Assembly: GCA_000372225.1 (NCBI GenBank)
Contig: AQTY01000020.1
Span: 1 to 34,736, forward strand
Length of the DNA stretch: 34,736 nt
From: Candidatus Nitromaritima sp. SCGC AAA288-L16
GTDB lineage: Bacteria; Nitrospinota; Nitrospinia; Nitrospinales; VA-1
Direction: 5' to 3'
Under the pieces are notes generated by a model. The model was not told the DNA's origin. It did no database searches and worked only from the letters and a program-made list of their open reading frames with translations. The translations under genes and the position numbers were made by a program. Within the stretch, counting starts at the first letter, position 1. Every line of letters begins with the position of its first letter. Positions 8,413 to 16,071 of the stretch are shown one piece after another.

Positions 8413-9134
8413 GCCAAGATGAGTCAGTGACCTATCCGGCAAATCGTGTGGTGATATTGCAGCCATCCTACCTTCCGTGGATTGGTTATTTTGAGCAAAT
8501 GGCACGAGCGGATCAATTCGTATATCTCGATGATGTTCAATATACGAGACGTGATTGGAGAAACCGTAATAAGATACGAACTAATGAAGGTTGGGCCTGG
8601 TTGACAGTTCCTGTAAAGCAAAAAAATCTTTACACGCAGTTGCTCAAGGAAACGCGTATCGATAATTCTACCAATTGGAATAAAAAACACTGCTCTGCAA
8701 TCAGAGTCAATTATTCACACGCCCCATTTTTTGAAAATTATTACCCCTATTTTGATTCTATTTACCAAAAAAGATGGGAGTTTTTGCTCGATTTATGTTA
8801 CGAGACGACGGGATACCTTAAAGAGGTTCTTAATATAACTACTCAGACCTTTAGGTCATCTGACTTTTCGGTGGAGGGTGTAAAAGCTAGCCGAATTTTA
8901 AGCCTTTGTCAAAAGATGGGTGCAACTCATTACCTTACCGGCCCCCTTGCCCATGATTATCTATCAGGGGTAAACTTTTCACAAAAGGGAGTTGAGTTGG
9001 AATATCAAGAGTACGATCATCCAAGGTATTCACAACAGTACTCAGGATTTATACCAAACTTATCGTTGGTTGACCTTCTGTTTAATGCTGGAGATAAGAG
9101 TCTTGACGTTTTAATGAATTTGAATACCAATTAA
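8382..9134 (+). CDS. WbqC family protein
   Basis: 250 residues. The opening VVILQPSYLPWIGYFEQMARADQFVYLDDVQYTRRDWRNRN carries the WbqC-family signature QPxYLPWxGYF followed by the D-D-V-Q-Y block. The middle (TVPVKQKNLYTQL, then a Trp/Lys/His block) and the segment ILSLCQKMGATHYLTG also match the family. WbqC proteins occur in O-antigen and capsule clusters and in some biosynthetic islands, where a role in aminoacyl or amide transfer to sugars has been proposed; none is well established. The gene starts inside the end of the dehydratase gene, suggesting translational coupling. The ATG at 8382 was chosen over the in-frame GTG at 8364; a start some 15 codons further in would also fit the family. 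Confidence 0.88.
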   Translation: MDERTLGTKISQDESVTYPANRVVILQPSYLPWIGYFEQMARADQFVYLDDVQYTRRDWRNRNKIRTNEGWAWLTVPVKQKNLYTQLLKETRIDNSTNWNKKHCSAIRVNYSHAPFFENYYPYFDSIYQKRWEFLLDLCYETTGYLKEVLNITTQTFRSSDFSVEGVKASRILSLCQKMGATHYLTGPLAHDYLSGVNFSQKGVELEYQEYDHPRYSQQYSGFIPNLSLVDLLFNAGDKSLDVLMNLNTN

Positions 9135-9138
9135 TCTA

Positions 9139-10257
9139 ATGACAAATTTATTCACACTAAAAAGTCTACAGAAGGTTTTACCTAGGTTGTATTCCTTCCT
9201 ACCTTATTACCTTGATCCTGGTCGCGCGTTTTCTCCAGCACATGTTTTTTTTGAGGTGACTTATCGTTGTAACCTGCGTTGTGATATGTGCCACTTTCTT
9301 GAAATCATAGAAGACACAGAAAATAATAAGACTTACAAAAAAGAGTTATCAACCGAGCAGATAAAACATGCGATTAGATCACTTCCACGGTCCACGTTGA
9401 TTACTTTCACTGGTGGTGAAGCATTTATGAAGGCAGATTTCATGGATATATTGAAATATGCTACCAAGAATCATAAGGTTCACATTATTACAAACGGGGT
9501 ATCTTTATCAGAAAACGTGGTGAAACAATTAATGGATCTTCGCACACGATCTTTATTTGGATCAGGATTGTTATATATGGGAGTTTCGCTTGAAGGCCGT
9601 GAAGAATTTCACGACAAGGTGACAGTGGTGCCGGGTTCTTATAAAAAAACACGAGCTGGTTTAGAGCGTCTTGTCGCTCAACGAAAAATATTTGGTGGCA
9701 AATATCCCTTAATACACTTAACTTGTGTGATTAGCTCGGGCAATGCGATGGATTTAGTACCCCTTTATGATTACGCTGAGAAGTTAGGAGTTAATGTTTG
9801 TAATTTTGTTTTGCAAAATCCAGCAACCTATTGGCATGCAAAGGATTACGACCAGGATAATCACTTATTAAAAAAACCACCACTGATCGAAGAGATCGAT
9901 TCAAAAATTTTAAAAGGACAACTCGATTTATTGTTAGCAAGAGAGAAAACCTATTCGTCTCAGCTACGCTTTTCGCCAAACTACATAACACCGGATGAAA
10001 TTGTTCGGTACTATTCTAATCAAAGTTCTTATAAGGATTACCGTTGCTATACTCCATGGACTAAGATGGCCTTTTCTGCATATGGCGATATTTTTAGTTG
10101 CCCTCATTACAGATTAGGGAGTTTCAGTAATGAAGGTAATATTTCTCCATGGAATGGAGAGAGGTCGCGCGAGTTCCGTGAACGAATTAAAAACGAAAAA
10201 ATATTTCCTGGTTGTCTAGGTTGTTGCCAGTCCGAGTACATTGGATCAGAAAAATAA
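9139..10257 (+). CDS. Radical SAM enzyme with C-terminal SPASM-like cluster
   Basis: 372 residues. The radical SAM motif is C-x3-C-x2-C at Cys44, Cys48 and Cys51 (EVTYRCNLRCDMCHF), followed by the SAM-binding TFTGGEAFMKADF and IITNGVSLS. The C-terminal part has CYTPWTKMAFSAYGDIFSCP and then PGCLGCCQSEY, the Cys spacing of a SPASM-type auxiliary iron-sulfur site. SPASM proteins modify peptides, proteins or carbohydrates; the substrate cannot be read from sequence. It starts four bases after the WbqC gene and is separated from the next gene by 13 bases, so it sits in one operon with them. No precursor-peptide gene is visible nearby, which argues against a simple RiPP maturase. Confidence 0.9.
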   Translation: MTNLFTLKSLQKVLPRLYSFLPYYLDPGRAFSPAHVFFEVTYRCNLRCDMCHFLEIIEDTENNKTYKKELSTEQIKHAIRSLPRSTLITFTGGEAFMKADFMDILKYATKNHKVHIITNGVSLSENVVKQLMDLRTRSLFGSGLLYMGVSLEGREEFHDKVTVVPGSYKKTRAGLERLVAQRKIFGGKYPLIHLTCVISSGNAMDLVPLYDYAEKLGVNVCNFVLQNPATYWHAKDYDQDNHLLKKPPLIEEIDSKILKGQLDLLLAREKTYSSQLRFSPNYITPDEIVRYYSNQSSYKDYRCYTPWTKMAFSAYGDIFSCPHYRLGSFSNEGNISPWNGERSREFRERIKNEKIFPGCLGCCQSEYIGSEK

Positions 10258-10270
10258 GGTATAGATATAT

Positions 10271-11695
10271 ATGAAAGTTTTATTATTGAGACCAGCAGCA
10301 GAAAAAAAATCGATGGCACGCGTCTTGCCTCTTGGCTTGTTGGCGATAGGTTCTGTCTTAAAAAGAGCTGGCCACCAAGTTAAAATCCTTGATCTTAGAA
10401 TTTCTAACTCTCCAGATGAAGAATTAGATTCTGTCATGAGTTCCTTTGACCCGCAAGTTGTTGGCATTGGGGTTATGACTATTGAGTGTAAATATGGGTT
10501 TGTCGATGCCGCTAAAGTAAAAGAAATAAATCCAGAAGTGACAATTGTTTTTGGTGGGCCTCACTGCTCACATGAACCACGATTTATTCTAAATGATCCT
10601 AATGTGGATTTGATGGTAAGCGGGGAAGGTGATCTAACAATTGTAGAGTTGATCAATGCTTTGGAACAAGGTAAGGATATTGAAAATATTCCGGGTATCG
10701 CATACAAAAAAAATGGATCTTATATTCGTACGGCAGACCGGCCGGTCATTCGTGATCTAGATAAATTTGATCAAGAGTATGATTTAATTAATCTAGAACG
10801 GTATTTCAATTTCCAATCCTCCATGGATTTCTTCCCTGTTTTTAGAAATAAAAGATTTCTTCCCTTGGTGACTTCACGAGGATGCCCGTTCAAATGCACC
10901 TACTGCCATGATATTTTTGATAAATCCATTCAGTATCGTACACCAAAGGCAGTAGTTGATGAAATAGAATACCTGATCAATAAATATGGTGTTAGAGAGT
11001 TTCATATTGTGGACGATGTTTTCAACGTCAATATGAAAAGAGCAAAAACCGTTTTAGATGCCATCATCCAGAGAAATTTAAATATCCACATATCGTTCCC
11101 CAACGGATTACGTGCAGATTTTTTTGATGACGAGTTGATTGATAAAATGCAAAGGGCTGGCGTGTATAGGATGGCATTGGGAATAGAGTCCGGCTCTCAA
11201 AGAATTCAAGACATGATAAAAAAGGATTTAGATATAAATATAATATATGACGTTGTTGAAAAACTTACACGTGCTCGAATGAGTGTCCATGGATTTTTCA
11301 TGTTAGGATTTCCATCTGAAACGCGCGACGAAATGAAAGAAACAATAGACTTTGCATGCGATCTGGGTTTAACAACGGCTAATTTTTCACTGGTAATTCC
11401 GAATCCAGGAACAGATTTAAGACAGACTTTTATCGAATCCAGAGAAAGTAACTTCGAGGATTTCTCTGAGTATACTTTCGATGCTGCATCCTGCAATGCA
11501 AGCGAGGTGGAGGGAGACGACCTGGTCAAACTAAAACGAGAAGCAAATCGAAAATTTTATTTAAGCATGCAACGCTTTAGACATGTACTCCGGGCAGTTG
11601 AACCAAAGTGGATCATGCGATCCATGATAAATACTCCACTAGCATTGTTGTGGCGAAATGCAATTGCTCCAACCAATGCCCCGACACAAAATTAG
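10271..11695 (+). CDS. B12-binding-domain radical SAM protein
   Basis: 474 residues. Residues 1-135 form a Rossmann-like B12-binding-type domain (MKVLLLRPAAEKKSMARVLP, VVGIGVMTIECKYGF, FGGPHCSHEPRFIL, GEGDLTIVEL). The radical SAM domain starts with TSRGCPFKCTYC, giving Cys205, Cys209 and Cys212 in C-x3-C-x2-C, and continues with FHIVDDVFNVN, ALGIESGSQRI and GFFMLGFPSET, the class layout of this superfamily. Members perform methylations at unactivated carbon or phosphorus, or rearrangements; many are annotated only by family. The domain lacks the full D-x-H-x-x-G lower-ligand motif, as is usual in radical SAM members. It sits in the glycan/lipid-type cluster, so a methylated or rearranged sugar or lipid product is a reasonable inference. 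Confidence 0.9.
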   Translation: MKVLLLRPAAEKKSMARVLPLGLLAIGSVLKRAGHQVKILDLRISNSPDEELDSVMSSFDPQVVGIGVMTIECKYGFVDAAKVKEINPEVTIVFGGPHCSHEPRFILNDPNVDLMVSGEGDLTIVELINALEQGKDIENIPGIAYKKNGSYIRTADRPVIRDLDKFDQEYDLINLERYFNFQSSMDFFPVFRNKRFLPLVTSRGCPFKCTYCHDIFDKSIQYRTPKAVVDEIEYLINKYGVREFHIVDDVFNVNMKRAKTVLDAIIQRNLNIHISFPNGLRADFFDDELIDKMQRAGVYRMALGIESGSQRIQDMIKKDLDINIIYDVVEKLTRARMSVHGFFMLGFPSETRDEMKETIDFACDLGLTTANFSLVIPNPGTDLRQTFIESRESNFEDFSEYTFDAASCNASEVEGDDLVKLKREANRKFYLSMQRFRHVLRAVEPKWIMRSMINTPLALLWRNAIAPTNAPTQN

Positions 11696-11826
11696 GTCTG
11701 CTCTGAAAAAAGCACCTTCACTTTTTGAGCGCAATATATTGACCGAAGAGAATCAAAACCATTAGTCAATAATTAGAATTCCCGATGAGAGTTCGGTGCC
11801 AAGCAATTTGCTAAAATTAAGGATTT

Positions 11827-12756
11827 ATGATGGATTCATTACAGGTCTCAGTAGTTATTCCAGTTTTTAACGAGGAACTGGTATTACATGAGTTTTATTC
11901 CCGTCTAAAAAAAGAGGCGGAAAGTTGGGGTAAATCGTACGAGTTATTGTTTGTTGACGATGGCAGTACTGATAATTCGTTCGAATTGATATGCAAATGG
12001 AAAAAAATAGATTCTAATATACGTGTTGTAAAGTTTACCAGGAACTTTGGTCAGCAAGCTGCTGTCCTGGCTGGTTTTCGAGAAAGCCGGGGCAATATTG
12101 TTGTTCAAATTGATTCAGACTTGCAAAATCCACCAGAAGAAATAAAAAGGTTGTTAGGTGCTTTCACCGATGAAGTCGACCTTGTTGTAACTATTCCACG
12201 TAAACGTCGGGATAGTTCATTAAGGATTTTAGGGTCGAAGGTTCTGCATTTTTTAGCGCAGGCATTGTTTGGGAACCGTTTTAAATTAAATTTGAGTTCT
12301 TTTCGCGCAATGCGTCGAAGCGTTATTGAAAAAATTTATCAATGTCAAGATCGATCCCGCTATATGGCGGTATTGATGAGTTGGATGGCAGTTCCCACAG
12401 TAGATGTGGAAGTTGATCATCATTTAAGAAAAATGGGCCAAACAAAATACGGAGTCCTACCACTCCTTCGCTTAACCTGGGATTTGATTACGGGTTATTC
12501 TAATTTTCCATTACGCCTGGTTACTTATTTGGGGTTATTGGGTGCTGGTATGGGTTTTGCGATAATGATGTTTCTGTTGTATCAGCGCTTGGTAGCTGGA
12601 ATTTTAATTGAAGGCTTTGTTGTATTATCAGCGGTATTTTCTTTTTTTGCAGGGGTTCAATTATTGTCTATTGGCTTTCTTGGTGAATATCTTGGTCGGG
12701 TTCATTTGCAAATACAAAATCGACCTGACTACATCGTGCACAAGGTAATTGATTGA
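11827..12756 (+). CDS. Membrane glycosyltransferase family 2 (ArnC/DPM1-like)
   Basis: 309 residues. The GT-A catalytic domain holds VVIPVFNEE, the nucleotide-binding VDDGSTD (residues 43-49) and the acceptor-lipid-type motif IDSDLQNPPEE (residues 95-105), where related ArnC and dolichol-phosphate mannose synthases have DADLQNPPEE. Two C-terminal membrane helices follow (about 232-252 and 263-287), then a short cytoplasmic tail, as in polyprenyl-phosphate glycosyltransferases. Expected reaction: transfer of a sugar from a nucleotide donor to a polyprenyl phosphate at the inner membrane. A Shine-Dalgarno-like AAGGA precedes tandem ATG codons at 11827 and 11830. There is a 131-base gap upstream; downstream it overlaps the next gene by one base. 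Confidence 0.92.
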   Translation: MMDSLQVSVVIPVFNEELVLHEFYSRLKKEAESWGKSYELLFVDDGSTDNSFELICKWKKIDSNIRVVKFTRNFGQQAAVLAGFRESRGNIVVQIDSDLQNPPEEIKRLLGAFTDEVDLVVTIPRKRRDSSLRILGSKVLHFLAQALFGNRFKLNLSSFRAMRRSVIEKIYQCQDRSRYMAVLMSWMAVPTVDVEVDHHLRKMGQTKYGVLPLLRLTWDLITGYSNFPLRLVTYLGLLGAGMGFAIMMFLLYQRLVAGILIEGFVVLSAVFSFFAGVQLLSIGFLGEYLGRVHLQIQNRPDYIVHKVID

Positions 12757-13601
12757 TGGAAATAAAAAAAATAACATCTCTAATTATAGAGCCGACAAAT
12801 ACATGCAACTTACGTTGTACCTTTTGTTTTGTAACAGAAGGTATGACTCGTGAAGGTGGATTCATGAAATTCGATTTATTTAAAAAAATAATTGACGATA
12901 GCCCAGACTTAGAACACTTGTGCATGCATAATTGGGGAGAGCCCCTTTTGCACAAGGATATTTTTAAGATGATTGAATACGCCAAAAATAAAGGGGTCAA
13001 TTACGTAGTGATGAATACTAACGGTACCCTCCTTACGGATAAAATGATTAATCAGATTGTTGACAGTAAACTAGATATCATTCGTTTTTCGATCGACGGT
13101 TCAGGGGAGACCTTTAAGCGCGTAAGAGGGGTAGAACTAAAAAAAATCGAACAAAATATTAATAAGCTAAAGAACGTAAAAGAGATAAGACGTCCCGAAT
13201 TAAAAATGGGTGTGGTTTTTACTATTGAAGAAGATACGGAGGGAGATGCAGGGGACTATATTGCCCACTGGGAAAAAATTGTAGATCATGTTCGTTTACA
13301 GCCAAAACTAATAACTAGCCCTCGCACCGAAATTTGTCCAGAACCTTTTGGTAAAGACTACGGGAAGTTAGTTGTTCTATGGGATGGTAGAGTAATTCCC
13401 TGTTGCGTTGACTACAATGCAAACCTCACGATTGGGAGTGTTCAAAATAACACAATCCAAAATTTATGGAAAAACGAAAAGATGGATCTCCTGCGTAAAC
13501 AGCATCTAGAAGGCCAATTCCCTGATACTTGCGCTAATTGTAACGAGTGTGAAAGCAATAAGACAGAGAAACGTTTTTTCGTCAATGCTTTAACAGAGTG
13601 A
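12756..13601 (+). CDS. Radical SAM/SPASM protein
   Basis: 281 residues. EPTNTCNLRCTFCF gives the C-x3-C-x2-C motif (Cys17, Cys21, Cys24). HNWGEPLLHKDIF replaces the common GGEPLL phrase, and VVMNTNGTLL and RFSIDGSGETF follow. The SPASM-like C-terminus has VLWDGRVIPCCVDYNANLTIGSV, then NLWKNEKMDLLRKQH, then CANCNEC, the standard order for a second iron-sulfur centre. Members of this group, often found beside glycosyltransferases, are annotated as peptide or sugar modifying enzymes. The ATG shares its A with the stop codon of the glycosyltransferase (TGATG), so translation is coupled and the two products probably act in one pathway. Confidence 0.9.
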   Translation: MEIKKITSLIIEPTNTCNLRCTFCFVTEGMTREGGFMKFDLFKKIIDDSPDLEHLCMHNWGEPLLHKDIFKMIEYAKNKGVNYVVMNTNGTLLTDKMINQIVDSKLDIIRFSIDGSGETFKRVRGVELKKIEQNINKLKNVKEIRRPELKMGVVFTIEEDTEGDAGDYIAHWEKIVDHVRLQPKLITSPRTEICPEPFGKDYGKLVVLWDGRVIPCCVDYNANLTIGSVQNNTIQNLWKNEKMDLLRKQHLEGQFPDTCANCNECESNKTEKRFFVNALTE

Positions 13602-13609
13602 TTAATTAA

Positions 13610-14413
13610 ATGAGCACTCCGGAATCAACGTTAACCAGAGAAAAGGTTTTAGAGGAAAATAAACGTGTTCATAAACTTGAAGATCAGTTCTATCTTGATA
13701 GACATCCTGAACAAACCAATTTTTATCAAGCTCGTATATTAAGGAAAACAATCGATCGAGTTTGTTTTGAAATGAATCCTTCGGGAGAAAGTATTTTAGA
13801 GCTGGGATGTGGGACAGGTTATTTGTATCTCGAGTTTTTAAAACGAGGATATGAAATAATAGGAGTTGACCTATCAACTGAAATGATAAGCGTGTTGGAA
13901 GACCGGATCCCAAAGAATTACAGAAGGCGTTCGCGATTAGTTGTCAGTGATGTAGAAACATTCGCTAATATCGATGATAAGAAATACTCTGCAATTATCG
14001 TCTCAGCTTTATTGCATCATCTGTACGATTTTGAATCGGTGATAAAAATGTATTGCGATCGATTAATTCCTGGAGGAGTGTTTCTTATATTCTTTGAACC
14101 TCTTAAACAGGATATCGATACACCCATTCGCTATAGCATGCATAAGGCGTTAGCTGATATTGATGAGGCTTTTTACCGGCGAAAAATGACGCGGAAAAGA
14201 ATATCGATTTTAGAGAAGGAGTATCACCACGCAGATTATCAAAGACAATTTGGTGGAATAGATCCGGATAGACTAACGGGCTTGTTCACCAAAGAAGGGT
14301 TAAAAATTATAAAAGTTGAGAAATATTGCGCCAGACGGTTTGGCTTCAGCTCTTTCCTTGCAACTAGTATTTTAAAAACTCAGAACACATTTAATCTCCT
14401 AGCCAAAAAATAA
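13610..14413 (+). CDS. Class I SAM-dependent methyltransferase
   Basis: 267 residues. Motif I is ILELGCGTGYLYLEFLKRG (glycine loop at residues 64-70), followed by the acidic IIGVDLSTEMISVL, the motif III region SAIIVSALLHHLYDFE and the motif IV region LIPGGVFLIFFEP. This is the Methyltransf_11/25 type, usually acting on small molecules or lipids. An extra helical part follows residue 165. The gene begins eight bases after the radical SAM gene and closes the rightward cluster. The substrate is unknown; by context it is a sugar, lipid-linked sugar or other product of this operon. Confidence 0.9.
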   Translation: MSTPESTLTREKVLEENKRVHKLEDQFYLDRHPEQTNFYQARILRKTIDRVCFEMNPSGESILELGCGTGYLYLEFLKRGYEIIGVDLSTEMISVLEDRIPKNYRRRSRLVVSDVETFANIDDKKYSAIIVSALLHHLYDFESVIKMYCDRLIPGGVFLIFFEPLKQDIDTPIRYSMHKALADIDEAFYRRKMTRKRISILEKEYHHADYQRQFGGIDPDRLTGLFTKEGLKIIKVEKYCARRFGFSSFLATSILKTQNTFNLLAKK

Positions 14414-14576
14414 TATTTTAGCTAACTTCCTATCAAAAAAAGACTGATAAATAGTCCTCTTGACCTTACGCTAGTATTTTTATTTTCTGATTAATTGGAG
14501 GCAATAGATACTTTATAGGCCTATACCAGGCAATTAATCATATTCAGGTGGTATAAAGAAGTAGGATTAACTTTAT

Positions 14577-15926
14577 CTATACCAGTTCTAGGTTTTTAAG
14601 GTGCTGAAGATGAGGAGAGTTCCTAAGTGCATCTTCGCCTCTTGGGCTAATTTTATTTCCGGCGACGTTGAGTTGTTCTAAAGAATTTAAATTATTCTCT
14701 CCAGCTAAATGAAAAGCACCTTCATCGCCTATTGCGTTCAAAGTAAGTACAAGTGTTCGTAACAACGGGAAAGCAGTTGAAACCGCAATAGACTTTGCTC
14801 CTTCAGAATGAATCCAATTTTCATTCTCCAAGAAAAGATGTTCAAGAGAAGTGAAATATTTTGATACAGCCATTTCAGATATCCCTGCATCTTTGATGTT
14901 ATTGTTATTTAAGCGTAAAAATTTTAATGTTTCCATATTAGGGCTTTGAGCAAGGGCCTTAGCCCCATCGCTTTCTAATCTATTTTGACCCAAGTCCAGA
15001 TATTCGATAGATTTCAAATTAGGCGATTTAGATAGCGCTTTTGTCCCTTCGGCGCGAATATCATTATTGTTAATGTCGAGACTTTTTAATTGGGTAAGAA
15101 CACGCGATTCTGATATTGAAATTGCACTATCAGTTGTTAAATCGTTATTAGCAAGAAACAACGATTCAAGATTGCAAAACATATTTGATTGGGATAGGGC
15201 ATAAATACCGTCATCCCCAATGTGATTATTGTTCAGCACCAATTTCTTTATATTTGGAAATGAATTAGATATTGCTAACGCTTCTAGTCCTGTATTAGAA
15301 ATTGAATTTTCCGAAAGATCAAGTGATTCTAGTTTATCTAGACGGAAGGAAGAAAAATTCTTCATTCCTTCGTTCCCAAGGCAAGTATCTCGAAGTTGCA
15401 AAAATTTTAATTGTCGTCCAAAATCAGAATTTGCTAAAGAGTCGATTCCTAAGGGTTCAATCCGATTGTAGGAAATATTTAGGCTGCAAATACTATTAAG
15501 TGATTTTGAAAGAGATAGAACTTTTGCCCCTAATGTCCCAATCTCATTGCTTGATAAATCTAGAGACGTAAGCTTTGGGAGGCAGTTTGTTTTGGATAAA
15601 AAAAATATTCCTTCATCATCTAAGTTATTATTGGCTAATGATAGCGATGTAGTGTGATGTAGCCACTTAGATGAGCAAAGATGTTTAATTACCTTAGAAT
15701 TCATCCCTGTTTCACTAAGATCAATTGATTTTAGATGCTTTAGAGATTCGAATGAAAATAAACTTTGAAATTCAATTTCTGTGAATCGGTTTCCTTGTAA
15801 GTTGAGGCTTTTATTATGACGGTCGAGCCTTTGGAGGACGAGTTCTCCAAGCTCAGTATTGTTTGCGTGTTTTTCAAACGAACGTAAAAACTCAAGGCTG
15901 TCATCAATATCCTTTGCTTCTTTCAT
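14577..15926 (-). CDS. Leucine-rich-repeat protein (ribonuclease-inhibitor-like)
   Basis: 449 residues made almost wholly of about 14-16 repeats of 24-28 residues, consensus L-x-x-L-x-L-x-x-N-x-I-x-x-x-G-x-x-A-L-A-x-S (for example SLDLSSNEIGTLGAKVLSLS and YLDLGQNRLESDGAKALAQS). This is the RI-like LRR class, with alternating strands and helices giving a horseshoe scaffold for protein binding. The N-terminal 35 residues are an acidic helical cap with no signal peptide or membrane segment, so the product should be cytoplasmic. Similar proteins are common in Planctomycetes and other large environmental genomes. There is no enzymatic domain. It is convergent with the methyltransferase and lies downstream of the smc fragment on the same strand; no functional link is evident. 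Confidence 0.85.
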   Translation of the reverse strand: MKEAKDIDDSLEFLRSFEKHANNTELGELVLQRLDRHNKSLNLQGNRFTEIEFQSLFSFESLKHLKSIDLSETGMNSKVIKHLCSSKWLHHTTSLSLANNNLDDEGIFFLSKTNCLPKLTSLDLSSNEIGTLGAKVLSLSKSLNSICSLNISYNRIEPLGIDSLANSDFGRQLKFLQLRDTCLGNEGMKNFSSFRLDKLESLDLSENSISNTGLEALAISNSFPNIKKLVLNNNHIGDDGIYALSQSNMFCNLESLFLANNDLTTDSAISISESRVLTQLKSLDINNNDIRAEGTKALSKSPNLKSIEYLDLGQNRLESDGAKALAQSPNMETLKFLRLNNNNIKDAGISEMAVSKYFTSLEHLFLENENWIHSEGAKSIAVSTAFPLLRTLVLTLNAIGDEGAFHLAGENNLNSLEQLNVAGNKISPRGEDALRNSPHLQHLKNLELV

Positions 15927-16020
15927 TGAATAAATAACTCAGGCAAAGAGCTTTGGTAAAATTTTTTCCATTCTTGAGATTTTACAGATCACTATCTTGA
16001 AAGCAAGCAAAGCTATATAA

Positions 16021-16038
16021 TTCGCACCATAGTGCGAA
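16021..16038 (-). terminator. Hairpin downstream of the smc C-terminal fragment
   Basis: TTCGCAC and GTGCGAA form a perfect 7-bp stem with a four-base loop, 34 bases past the smc stop. The following bases on the minus strand are A/T-rich but not a clean T run, so it may be a weak terminator or an mRNA 3' stabiliser. Confidence 0.4.
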
Positions 16039-16071
16039 AATTGGACCAGAATGGATTATGTGGATGGGGGG

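Noticed and set aside
12753..14413. A RiPP system based on the SPASM radical SAM proteins
   Set aside because: I searched the gaps of the cluster for a short precursor-like gene and found no candidate with a ribosome binding site; the glycosyltransferase and sugar enzymes favour a glycan or lipid product.
14514..14525. 12-base palindrome TATAGGCCTATA between convergent genes
   Set aside because: It is too short and AT-rich, has no loop or T run for a terminator, and lies in a convergent gap where an operator would be odd.
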